Below, in pieces: positions 10,038-17,877 of a stretch of 64,000 bases of DNA (the first letter of the stretch is position 1; the number at the start of each line of letters is the position of its first letter). A program made the position numbers and the translations under genes. Source of the stretch: Paraburkholderia polaris. Its GTDB lineage: Bacteria; Pseudomonadota; Gammaproteobacteria; Burkholderiales; Burkholderiaceae. The notes under the pieces were generated by a model. The model made no database searches and had not been told where the DNA came from. It saw nothing but the letters and a program-made list of their open reading frames with translations. The stretch lies in NCBI RefSeq assembly GCF_012927345.1, contig NZ_JABBGJ010000042.1, forward strand, positions 1 through 64,000, read 5' to 3'.

Positions 10038-12005
10038 CTACTTCATCGTCTTGACCACCACCTCGGCATCGAGATCCCGCTCGATCCGGACAAGATCATC
10101 CTTCACGCCCGCAAATTCATCGGCAGAGCACATCTGATGCCCAAACGCGGCTCGAAGATGTCGCCTGACCTGCAAGACCCGCGCGGCAGGATCGAACACG
10201 TAGTGAGAAGAAAACTCGAAGAAACGATCCTTCACCGTGGCATCCGGCGGCACATCTGTCACGCGGGCGAACCTCGGCAGCGTCATTTCCAGCGTCTCGT
10301 CGAATTCCCCGCCGATGCAAGCCCACGGCTGCGTCCTGGCAGGCTCCGCAAGCCACGCCTGCACCTGCCCCGCCATTCCGCCCGACAAGCTCGTCAGGGC
10401 CGCCACGGCTGTCGTGCCGTCGGTCCAGACAAAGTGCTCGACCATTCCCTGCATCGACGTGGAAAACGCTCCGTCTGTAGCGGCCACGTCGCCGGTAAGC
10501 AAGTGCGCCGTGCCATGCAAGCCGGTCAGCAACAGACGATTCGCGGCGATCTGCTGCGTACGCTGCCGCGTTGCGCGTCGAAACATATTGCGTTCGAGCT
10601 CCGCGGTATAGCCGGCATCTTCCACGCGATAAGCGTAGTTCGCCGCCCCGCTCTCATCGACGTCGATCTGCAGGCGCGCCGTGCGCTCGCGCAACTGGGT
10701 GGCCGGCGTGCGCGCCAGCATGCCTTCGTCGACCAGCAAAACGGGCCGGTCCATCACGCTCGGCGGCAGATAACCAAAACCCATGCCGCCTGCCGTGGTG
10801 TCGGCAAATAACGATAGATCAGGAATCCAGACGATTGCATGATTGATCGCGCTTTCTCCATACCCCGGCACAGAAGGCAAGCTGTAGTACGGCCCAAGAT
10901 TGAGCAGCACGGCCTCGCTGCGGATGCCGACCGCCGCCAATAGCGCGCTGTACAACGCGACGTGATCCTTGCAGTCGCCATAGCGGTTGTGCAGAATGTC
11001 GATCGCCTTATGCGGGATCGCCGCCGTCTCGCCGAGAAACAGCGCGACGTAGCGAATATTCAAACGCATCCAGTCGTACAGTATCCGCGCTTTCGCGCGC
11101 GGGTCGCTGGCCTCTCCGGTCAGACTCTGCGCGAGCTGGACGATCGCCGGGTCGCTCATCGTCGCGTCGGCAGCCGGGCCGCGGTAACGCGCGGCGAAAC
11201 TCGCGAAGTCCGGCACCGTCGACACCATCAGCCGGTCGCCCCAGTTCGTATAGCCCACCGCGCCTGCTTCGAGCGGCGCATACGGTCCGTGCCGGTAGTT
11301 GAACTCATAGCGGGTGCGGCCATTTGCCGTGACCGGTGGCAGCGCGACGTAGCCGCGCGCATCGGCATAGAGCGGCACGTCAGTGGGCAGGTCGAAGATC
11401 AAACGCTGCATCTCGACGGGGTCGCGCGTCGGTTCGACCAGGTAGGCGAACGTGCCCACCTGCAGCGGCTTCGTGCGGGTTTTGCGAAACGCCAGATGCA
11501 CGCGCGAACCGGGTTCGACGCCCGGAAAAATTACTGTGCGCAATACCCCGTCTTCGAAACTCGGCGCGCCCGCCGAGCGGGGTTCCTGTACATCGCGGAT
11601 CGCCTCGGGGCCGACCGGATGCGCGACGCCGTTCGGGTCGATTGTTTCCGCGACCAGCAATTGCACCTGCTCGATGTCCTTGTTGAACCACACATAGCGT
11701 TGCGCGATATCGTCGACGCCGCTGGTCGTGTTGGCCCGCAGGATCGTGTCGTCGTGTTCTTCGACGGAGCCGTCTTTCTGGATCACGAAGAGATGGACGT
11801 CACGCTCCATTGTCGAGGGTGAAAGGTCGTCGTTGGAGGTGCTGGAGGTGCTGGAGGCATTGGAGCCGTTGGAGCCACTGGAAACGTTGGAGGTGCTGGA
11901 GGCGCCCGGAGCGCTCGCGGCACTCCCCTCAGCCTGCGCGGCGGTTGCGCACGCAACCAGCGCCAACGCGACGGCCATCTTCATGAACGCAGCGCACGGG
12001 GTCAT
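10038..12005 (-). CDS. Exported DUF3857 / transglutaminase-like protein
   Basis: This 655-residue protein has an N-terminal signal peptide (AVALALVACATAAQA), a Ser/Thr/Asn/Gly-rich spacer (about residues 27-60), a DUF3857 beta domain (about 65-250) and a transglutaminase-core domain. The papain-like triad is visible: Cys345 in RYGDCKDH, His389 in INHAIVWI and Asp402 in LFADTTA. DUF3857/transglutaminase proteins are envelope-associated and of unknown substrate. The spacer is coded by a 9-bp tandem repeat (about 11830-11910). The gene is downstream of a 52-codon ORF that ends 6 bp before its ATG, and of an HTH gene, so the three probably form one leftward unit. A second in-frame ATG at 11984 is an alternative start. 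Confidence 0.88.
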   Translation of the reverse strand: MTPCAAFMKMAVALALVACATAAQAEGSAASAPGASSTSNVSSGSNGSNASSTSSTSNDDLSPSTMERDVHLFVIQKDGSVEEHDDTILRANTTSGVDDIAQRYVWFNKDIEQVQLLVAETIDPNGVAHPVGPEAIRDVQEPRSAGAPSFEDGVLRTVIFPGVEPGSRVHLAFRKTRTKPLQVGTFAYLVEPTRDPVEMQRLIFDLPTDVPLYADARGYVALPPVTANGRTRYEFNYRHGPYAPLEAGAVGYTNWGDRLMVSTVPDFASFAARYRGPAADATMSDPAIVQLAQSLTGEASDPRAKARILYDWMRLNIRYVALFLGETAAIPHKAIDILHNRYGDCKDHVALYSALLAAVGIRSEAVLLNLGPYYSLPSVPGYGESAINHAIVWIPDLSLFADTTAGGMGFGYLPPSVMDRPVLLVDEGMLARTPATQLRERTARLQIDVDESGAANYAYRVEDAGYTAELERNMFRRATRQRTQQIAANRLLLTGLHGTAHLLTGDVAATDGAFSTSMQGMVEHFVWTDGTTAVAALTSLSGGMAGQVQAWLAEPARTQPWACIGGEFDETLEMTLPRFARVTDVPPDATVKDRFFEFSSHYVFDPAARVLQVRRHLRAAFGHQMCSADEFAGVKDDLVRIERDLDAEVVVKTMK

Positions 12006-12011
12006 GCGCGA

Positions 12012-12170
12012 TCAGGCCGCGGCGCTTGCGCGCGGTTCCGCACGCGTCAAGGCGTCCGCCGCCTTGAGCGGCGAGACGGCCAGTTCGACAGCAAGTTGGT
12101 CCCACACCGCGTCGCCAGCATCGAGGGCGACGGCACAGGCCCGCGCAATCAGCGGCGACAACGCCGGCAT
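12012..12170 (-). CDS. Small hypothetical protein (52 aa), translationally coupled
   Basis: This short frame begins with ATG at 12170, overlapping the TGA stop of the upstream HTH gene by one base (TGATG), and ends 6 bp before the DUF3857 start. The predicted protein is Ala/Leu-rich and mildly acidic (starts MPALSPLIARACAVALDAGD, contains VWDQLAVELAVSPLKAADALTRAE). It could form two amphipathic helices. No signal peptide or family is recognised. The tight spacing on both sides and the native codon pattern argue that it is translated. Confidence 0.55.
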   Translation of the reverse strand: MPALSPLIARACAVALDAGDAVWDQLAVELAVSPLKAADALTRAEPRASAAA

Positions 12171-12850
12171 CAATCCCCTCCCCCGATTTGCCCGAGCAAA
12201 GCCTGCAACCGCTCCACGTGCCTAAGCAGTAAATGCCGATGCTTTTCGATCTGCTCGAGCCGGCCGACCAGATCGGCCTGAATCGGGTCGTCGAGATCGG
12301 CGGCGGCGATCACGTCCTCCACTTTGGATCGCATCGACGCAAGCTCCACCGGCGCATGACTCAAGTGCCGCTCGAAGCGCCGCACGTCCTGCATCGCCAG
12401 ATCGCGCACTTTGCGGAAGTGCGCCTGACGCCGATGCGCTTCGGCGTCGAGCGTCTCTTCTTCCACGCGCTTGGCCGGGCCCGCCTGGCCGAAAATCGGC
12501 TCTGGCGGCCGCAGCACCGACTTCTTGCGCACCGGATGCGCCGTGCCACGAAACCGCGCTAGCGGCTGTTCATTGTCGATTGCCTCGCGCGCGTTGGCCG
12601 GTATGTCCTGCTCGGTATGCGACACGTTCATCCAGCCAGTCGGCAAGCCCGTCACCGCCTCGATACCGCGCACGAACTCCTCGCTGAATTCGCGCTGGCC
12701 GGACAACATCAATTTCAGGTAGCTGGCGGAAAAGGTCATCATGCGCGCGAGACGCGTCGCCGCGCCGACCTCGCGGGTCAGCAGCACCAGGTTCGCTCGC
12801 CAGACCGGGAGCAGCAATTCGTCGGAATCTTCCATCGCTGGGTCTTCCAT
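12170..12850 (-). CDS. XRE-like helix-turn-helix protein
   Basis: This protein is about 226 residues from ATG 12850; a GTG at 12916 would add 22 residues and I cannot exclude it. The N-terminal third, RANLVLLTREVGAATRLARMM followed by SASYLKLMLSGQREFSEEFVRGIEAVTGLPTGWM, has the shape of a Cro/CI-type HTH ending in the GLPxGWM segment common in short XRE proteins. The C-terminal part is highly charged and helical (AHRRQAHFRKVRDLAMQDVRRFERHL and QADLVGRLEQIEKHRHLLLRHVERLQALL) and may form a coiled coil. It probably binds DNA and could regulate its own operon with the 52-aa ORF and the DUF3857 gene; that role is inference. Confidence 0.7.
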   Translation of the reverse strand: MEDPAMEDSDELLLPVWRANLVLLTREVGAATRLARMMTFSASYLKLMLSGQREFSEEFVRGIEAVTGLPTGWMNVSHTEQDIPANAREAIDNEQPLARFRGTAHPVRKKSVLRPPEPIFGQAGPAKRVEEETLDAEAHRRQAHFRKVRDLAMQDVRRFERHLSHAPVELASMRSKVEDVIAAADLDDPIQADLVGRLEQIEKHRHLLLRHVERLQALLGQIGGGD

Positions 12851-13151
12851 CTTTTTGCCCGATGTATGGACGACACGTTCGCCCGCGTCATCGTTTTGAA
12901 AGGGTAGCTGTTTCACGGCGTGGCGCGCAATCCCGGGGCGAACATATGGCGGCTGCAGATGTGTCGAAATTACACGCTACGCTGTACCGGCACCCGGGGA
13001 TAAAACGCCACGAAGCCCGTCGTTTTGAGTTGACCCATGCATTCGGTCAGTGTTCCTGTGCTGAGCGCGCGATCTGTGGCATCCTTTCGCACCGTTGCGG
13101 CACGCATCGTGCTGTAGCCTTAGCACCATCACGTCGATTAAGGATTTTGTA

Positions 13152-13289
13152 ATGAAGAAAGTCATTCTTGCCCTCGCAGCAGCCGTAGTCGCCCTGAGCG
13201 CGATCGCTCCCGCCCAAGCCTACGAGCATCATCACAAGGAATGCCACAAAGTGCGCGTCCACCATCACTGGGAAAACCGCTGCCACTAA
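13152..13289 (+). CDS. Tiny exported His/Cys-rich peptide (45 aa)
   Basis: The frame encodes a signal peptide (MKKVILALAAAVVALSAIAP, cleavage after AQA) followed by a mature segment of only about 22 residues. That segment carries two similar motifs, HHHKECH and HHHWENRCH, giving eight His and two Cys. This composition suggests binding of a transition metal (copper, nickel or zinc) or redox-active Cys in the periplasm; the function is inferred, not known. It is followed 45 bases later by a textbook intrinsic terminator, which supports independent expression. A weak purine stretch (TTAAGGATTTT) precedes the ATG. Confidence 0.8.
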   Translation: MKKVILALAAAVVALSAIAPAQAYEHHHKECHKVRVHHHWENRCH

Positions 13290-13334
13290 CGGCTAGGTCT
13301 CGCCCGCGAGGGTGAACTGAAGGTGGTATCCAAG

Positions 13335-13360
13335 AGCCCCGCTTTACGCGGGGCTTTTTT
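13335..13360 (+). terminator. Intrinsic terminator of the His/Cys-rich peptide gene
   Basis: AGCCCCGC, loop TTTAC, GCGGGGCT is a perfect 8-bp stem followed directly by six T residues. Confidence 0.95.
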
Positions 13361-13581
13361 ATGACCGCCAGGGCGCGCGTACCGGCATGTTCTTCAACGC
13401 CCTATAAGTTCTGCGCGAAACCGGCAGCATGCAATCACGGACACATGCTGTTACACCTTTGCGCTGTGAGAGAGCGTCGCAGCGGCCTCGCGCAATGCGA
13501 AGCGCCACGAACGCCATAGGGAAGATTAGATGAAATGCAACGAGTGCGGCGCCGACCGGTTCGACGCGCGTGACCAGTCAG

Positions 13582-14403
13582 TCAACCCGCCTTGACGCGC
13601 TCCAACGCGGTCGCCACCAGTTCTTCCAGCAAAGGCTCGACCTTCACCGCCAGCCTTTCGTCATACGCATACGGCATCTGCTCTTCCATATACGTAATCT
13701 GCGACAACTCGAGCTGCACCGCGTGCACACCCTGCGACGGCTGCCCGTACTGCCGCGTGATATACCCGCCCTTGAAGCGCCCATTGGAGACGGCGGAATA
13801 ACCGCCATGCCGCTCGACCACAGCAGCCAATTCCTCGCCCAATCCGGCCACCGCGCTGGCGCCGTTCGACGTGCCGAAATTGAAATCCGGCAGACGTCCT
13901 TCGAAAAAACGCGGCACGTGCGAGCGAATCGAATGCGCTTCCCACAGCAGCACCTTGCCGTGCTTCGCCTTCAGCGCGGCGAGCTCGCCCGCCAGCGCAT
14001 CGTGATAGGGCTTCCAGTAGGCATCGCGCCGGCGCGCGACTTCGGCGTCGGTCGGCAGATGGCCTTCCAGATACAAGGGTTCCTTGTCGAAGGTATCGAC
14101 CGGCAGCAAACCGGTGGTGTCCTGCCCCGGATACAGATTCGCGCCGTCGGGCGGACGGTTCAGGTCGATTACATAACGCGCGTAGGTCGGCGCCAGGATC
14201 GACGCGCCCATGCGCCTCGCAAACGCGTAGAGACGGTCAAGGTGCCAGTCGCAGTCGTCGGTGCGCTGCGCGACCGGCGTCATCGTCGCGGCGATATCGG
14301 CGGGGATTTGCGTGCCCAGATGCGGGATCGAAATCAGCAACGGCAGGCTTCCCTGATGCAGCGATAAAACCGGCGGAGTAGTTGCAGTAGACGAAGCAGT
14401 CAT
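13582..14403 (-). CDS. hutG: N-formylglutamate deformylase
   Basis: HutG hydrolyses N-formyl-L-glutamate to glutamate and formate, the last step of the five-step histidine pathway. The 273 residues match the family: LLISIPHLGTQIPADI near residue 22, DDCDWHLDRLY (zinc-site His/Asp region), YVIDLNRPPDGANLYPGQDTTG, a KVLLWEAHSIRSHVPRFFEGRLPDFNFGT block, and the C-terminal VQLELSQITYMEE. It is the last gene of the leftward hut operon, 108 bp after hutF. Its 3' end overlaps a 21-codon open frame on the other strand (13530-13595) that is probably not a gene. Confidence 0.96.
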   Translation of the reverse strand: MTASSTATTPPVLSLHQGSLPLLISIPHLGTQIPADIAATMTPVAQRTDDCDWHLDRLYAFARRMGASILAPTYARYVIDLNRPPDGANLYPGQDTTGLLPVDTFDKEPLYLEGHLPTDAEVARRRDAYWKPYHDALAGELAALKAKHGKVLLWEAHSIRSHVPRFFEGRLPDFNFGTSNGASAVAGLGEELAAVVERHGGYSAVSNGRFKGGYITRQYGQPSQGVHAVQLELSQITYMEEQMPYAYDERLAVKVEPLLEELVATALERVKAG

Positions 14404-14511
14404 GTCAGTCCGGAATCGATGAAATCGATAAAAGTCGAAAGCTCAGTGGCTTCAGCAATTCAAGCGAGCATTTCACTCTGGCAAGTCACTCGAGCAGCTT
14501 ACTTCAGCAAC

Positions 14512-15897
14512 TCACTTGAGCAAATCGGCGAGCGCCCCGCGATAGCGTGCGTAAGCGCCTTCCTCATCGCGATGGCGGCGGTTGTCGACGACCTTGTCGC
14601 CGCCCGCGTAGACGTCGCGAATCGGTGACTCGCCATGCTCGCAGAATACAACGCCCGAGAGCCACGCGTTCGGCGCGTGCTCGGCGATGCTCGAATGATC
14701 CGGATCGAGCACCAGCCAGTCGGCACGGCGGCCTGCCTGCAATGCGCCGACCGCACGCCCCGTAGCATGCGCGCCGCCGTCAAGCGCGGCGTCAAACAAA
14801 CGGTCGGCCACGTGCGTAGCCTGCGACGACGCGAGCACATTGCGCTGCCGGCGCGTGAGGCGCTGGCCGTATTCGAGCAAACGCAATTCCGCCCGCCAGT
14901 CGACCCCGATATGGCTATCCGAACCGACGCCGATACGCCCTTGCGCGTCGAGATATTCGTGTGCCGGGAAAATGCCGTCGCCGAGATTGGCTTCGGTGGT
15001 CAGACACAAACCGGCGACCGCCCCACTTTTCGCGAGCGCAAGCGTTTCGTTCGCATCGACATGCGTGGCGTGCACGAGGCACCAGCGGCTATCGACGTCG
15101 AAGCGATCGAGCAGCCACTGCACCGGCCGCGCGCCTTCGGTTTCGAGGCAGGCGTCGACTTCGGCGGTTTGCTCGGCGATGTGGATGTGAACCGGCGCGC
15201 TTCTATCGACGCCGTTCAGCAACGCACGCAACGAATCGGCCGATACCGCACGCAATGAATGCGGCGCGACGCCATAACGCAACGCAGCGCTCTCGGGACG
15301 CGCCGCGCGCAACGTGCCGAGCAGATCGAGCAGACTCTCCGGCGTATTGATGAAGCGCTGCTGATCTTCACGCGGGGCGCGCGAACCGAAACCGCTGTAC
15401 TGGTACAGCACGGGCAGCATCGTCATGCCGATGCCGCTCGCCGACGCCGCATCCACGACACGCTGCGCCAGTTCCGCCTGGTTCGCATAGCGGCTGCCAT
15501 CCGGCGTGTGGTGCACGTAATGGAATTCGCAGACCGACGTATAGCCCGCCTTCAACATCTCGATGTACAGCCACTGTGCGACAGCGGCGAGCCCTTCCGG
15601 CGTGATCCGCGCGGCGAAGCGGTACATCAGATCGCGCCAGCTCCAGAAGTTATCCGTCGCGTTCGCACGATACTCGGTCAAGCCGGCCATCGCACGTTGA
15701 AACGCGTGCGAGTGAAGATTCGGCATGCCTGGCAACACCGGGCCGGCGGCTTTTTGGACACCGTCAGGCACAGCCGCCGTATCGGGCGTAACCGATGTCA
15801 GCGTACCGTTTGCGTCCCATTCCAGCAGCACATTGCGGCGCCAGCCGTCGGGTAGATAGGCGTGATCGGCGAATAGTGATTGTTTTGATTGCATCAT
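14512..15897 (-). CDS. hutF: Formimidoylglutamate deiminase
   Basis: HutF converts N-formimidoyl-L-glutamate to N-formylglutamate and ammonia, committing this organism to the HutF-HutG branch rather than HutE/formiminotransferase. The 461-residue amidohydrolase shows NLHSHAFQRAMAGLTEY (metal ligands HxH) near residue 60, FHYVHHTPDG, the HIHIAEQ ligand, WCLVHATHVD and GVGSDSHIGVDW with the catalytic Asp, which is the standard order for the family. The start ATG lies 10 bp after the hutI stop, so the two are almost certainly co-translated. Confidence 0.97.
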   Translation of the reverse strand: MMQSKQSLFADHAYLPDGWRRNVLLEWDANGTLTSVTPDTAAVPDGVQKAAGPVLPGMPNLHSHAFQRAMAGLTEYRANATDNFWSWRDLMYRFAARITPEGLAAVAQWLYIEMLKAGYTSVCEFHYVHHTPDGSRYANQAELAQRVVDAASASGIGMTMLPVLYQYSGFGSRAPREDQQRFINTPESLLDLLGTLRAARPESAALRYGVAPHSLRAVSADSLRALLNGVDRSAPVHIHIAEQTAEVDACLETEGARPVQWLLDRFDVDSRWCLVHATHVDANETLALAKSGAVAGLCLTTEANLGDGIFPAHEYLDAQGRIGVGSDSHIGVDWRAELRLLEYGQRLTRRQRNVLASSQATHVADRLFDAALDGGAHATGRAVGALQAGRRADWLVLDPDHSSIAEHAPNAWLSGVVFCEHGESPIRDVYAGGDKVVDNRRHRDEEGAYARYRGALADLLK

Positions 15898-15907
15898 CTC
15901 TCAGGCC

Positions 15908-17131
15908 CTAGCTCAAATCACGCCGCGTATAAACAGTTTCGCCCGCACGCACGACTCGCGCGCACAACGGACGCCCAATCCAGTAAGCCAGCTCGGCAAG
16001 CGAATCCACCGACCACACCGCGAAATCCGCCGCGCGCCCTGCTTCCAGCGAGCCATGTTGGTCCGCCTTGCCGAGCGCACGCGCCGCATGCGAGGTCACG
16101 CCTTGCAGCACTTCGGGCACGGTCATGCGGAACAGTGTGGTCGCCATGTTCATCATCAACAGCAGCGAGGTGGTGGGCGATGTGCCGGGATTGCTATCAG
16201 TGGAAATCGCGATCGGCACCTGGTAGCGCCGCAGCAAGTCCAAAGGCGGCAATTGCGTCTCGCGGATGAAGTAGTACGCGCCGGGCAGCAGCACGGCGAC
16301 GGTGCCGGACGCTTTCATCGCGGCAACACCGGCTTCGTCGAGGAATTCAAGGTGATCCGCGGAGAGTGCATGGTGACGCGCGGCCAATGCCGTGCCGCCG
16401 CCATTCGACAACTGCTCGGCGTGCATCTTCACCGGCAGTTTGTAGCGCTCCGCAGCCTGGAACACACGCTCGCTCTGTTCCAGCGAAAAACCGATGCGCT
16501 CGCAAAATACGTCGACGGCGTCGACCAGGCCTTCGTCGGCAAGCGCGGGCAGCATCGTGTTGCAGACTTCGTCGATATACGCATCGGCCCTTCCCGCGAA
16601 TTCAGGCGGCAATGCGTGCGCACCGAGAAACGTCGTATAGACCGATACCGGATAGCGCTCGCCCAACTGGCGCGCGACGCGCAGCATCTTGCGCTCGCTG
16701 GCGAGATCGAGGCCGTAGCCGGATTTGATTTCGACCGCCGTGACACCTTCGGTGAGGAGCGGTTCGAGGCGCGCGGCCGATTGACGGAACAGCGAGTCTT
16801 CGTCGGCGGCACGCGTGGCGCGCACCGTCGAAACGATGCCGCCGCCCTGCCGCGCGATTTCTTCATAACTGACGCCGGCGAGGCGCTGCGCGAATTCATC
16901 CGCGCGCTGGCCGCCGTACACCAGATGCGTATGACAATCGACGAGACCCGGCGTCACCCACGCGCCGTGGAGATCTTCACGCGGCCACGCGGCGTATTGA
17001 GCGGGTAATTCTGAAGCTGCGCCGAGCCATGCGATCTTGCCGTTTTCAACGGCAATCGCGGCATCGGGCAGCGTGTGTTCGGGATCGCCCTGGGGGTAGA
17101 GTTTCAGGTGATGCCAGACGGTTTGCTTCAT
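15908..17131 (-). CDS. hutI: Imidazolonepropionase
   Basis: HutI hydrolyses 4-imidazolone-5-propanoate to N-formimidoylglutamate. The 407-residue amidohydrolase has the metal motif VDCHTHLVYGG (about 62-72), EIKSGYGLD, VKMHAEQLSNGGG, SADHLEFLDEAG and AISTDSNPGTSP, all in the expected order. It lies 119 bp downstream of hutD and 10 bp upstream of hutF in the same orientation. Confidence 0.98.
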   Translation of the reverse strand: MKQTVWHHLKLYPQGDPEHTLPDAAIAVENGKIAWLGAASELPAQYAAWPREDLHGAWVTPGLVDCHTHLVYGGQRADEFAQRLAGVSYEEIARQGGGIVSTVRATRAADEDSLFRQSAARLEPLLTEGVTAVEIKSGYGLDLASERKMLRVARQLGERYPVSVYTTFLGAHALPPEFAGRADAYIDEVCNTMLPALADEGLVDAVDVFCERIGFSLEQSERVFQAAERYKLPVKMHAEQLSNGGGTALAARHHALSADHLEFLDEAGVAAMKASGTVAVLLPGAYYFIRETQLPPLDLLRRYQVPIAISTDSNPGTSPTTSLLLMMNMATTLFRMTVPEVLQGVTSHAARALGKADQHGSLEAGRAADFAVWSVDSLAELAYWIGRPLCARVVRAGETVYTRRDLS

Positions 17132-17250
17132 CGCGTGCTCTTGCAGCTCGTTGCGTGTCTGTGGTGGTTCGCGGCGCGCTTTGCCAGGCCCTTAGCAGGC
17201 GTTTGGCAGGATTTAAGCGCGCGCGCGAATCGTCGTCATCGTTGCGGTTA

Positions 17251-17877
17251 TCACGTATAGCGGATGCTGATCGCGAGCAATGCGCCCGCGCCCTTGACCG
17301 TGCATGACAGCGCGCTCGGCGTGTCGATGCGCAGTGTGTCGTCGGCCTCAAGTGCTTGCGATTGGGCTTCGCCACCGAGCGTGACCGAAACCGAACCGCT
17401 TGCGCAGAACAACAGCACCACATCCGCGGACAAAGCGCGTTGCGTATCGCCGCGCCACACCTCTGTTTCACCCACCGCCGCGCCACGGCGGACCATCAGG
17501 TTGAAATCGCGCGTGGCGCCGTCGACGAGGCGTGCGTCGATTTGCGCTTCGCCCGCAAACTGGGCGACGTCGAGTCGCTGCGTCAACGCATGCGTCTTCA
17601 CGGCGTGAACGCCAGTGTCGTCTGTTTCGTCGAGCAACATGCCCGCGCCCGACAACAATACCAACGTGCGGTCGATACCCGCGAAACGCGAGAACGGCCC
17701 CGCTTGCGCCACGTCGGCGATGCTTACGCGCCAAACGAATGCATCGAGTCCAGCGCCTGCGGGAAACGCCCCGACTTCGCGCGTGACGCCGCCGCCGTTC
17801 TTCCACGGCGCCGCCACAAGGTCGGCGCCGCGAATGAGCGTCGTGGTTGCCCTATTCCCGACAACCGACACGATCAA
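17251..17877 (-). CDS. hutD: HutD-family protein
   Basis: HutD (Ves/HutD family, bicupin fold) is a small cytosolic protein needed for normal growth on histidine in pseudomonads, proposed to limit hut induction or bind pathway intermediates. The family signature APWKNGGGVTREV is at about residue 23, followed by FVWRVSIADVAQAGPFSRFAGIDRTLVLLSGAGM. The start appears to be TTG (17875-17877), overlapping the hutU TGA stop as TTGA, with an alternative GTG two codons later; no ATG is available. This coupling supports one operon. Confidence 0.93.
   Translation of the reverse strand: MIVSVVGNRATTTLIRGADLVAAPWKNGGGVTREVGAFPAGAGLDAFVWRVSIADVAQAGPFSRFAGIDRTLVLLSGAGMLLDETDDTGVHAVKTHALTQRLDVAQFAGEAQIDARLVDGATRDFNLMVRRGAAVGETEVWRGDTQRALSADVVLLFCASGSVSVTLGGEAQSQALEADDTLRIDTPSALSCTVKGAGALLAISIRYT

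Noticed and set aside
13530..13595. 21-codon frame starting MKCNECGADRFD (CxxC)
   Set aside because: The zinc-ribbon-like start is suggestive, but the frame stops at once and overlaps the hutG end; at most a remnant.
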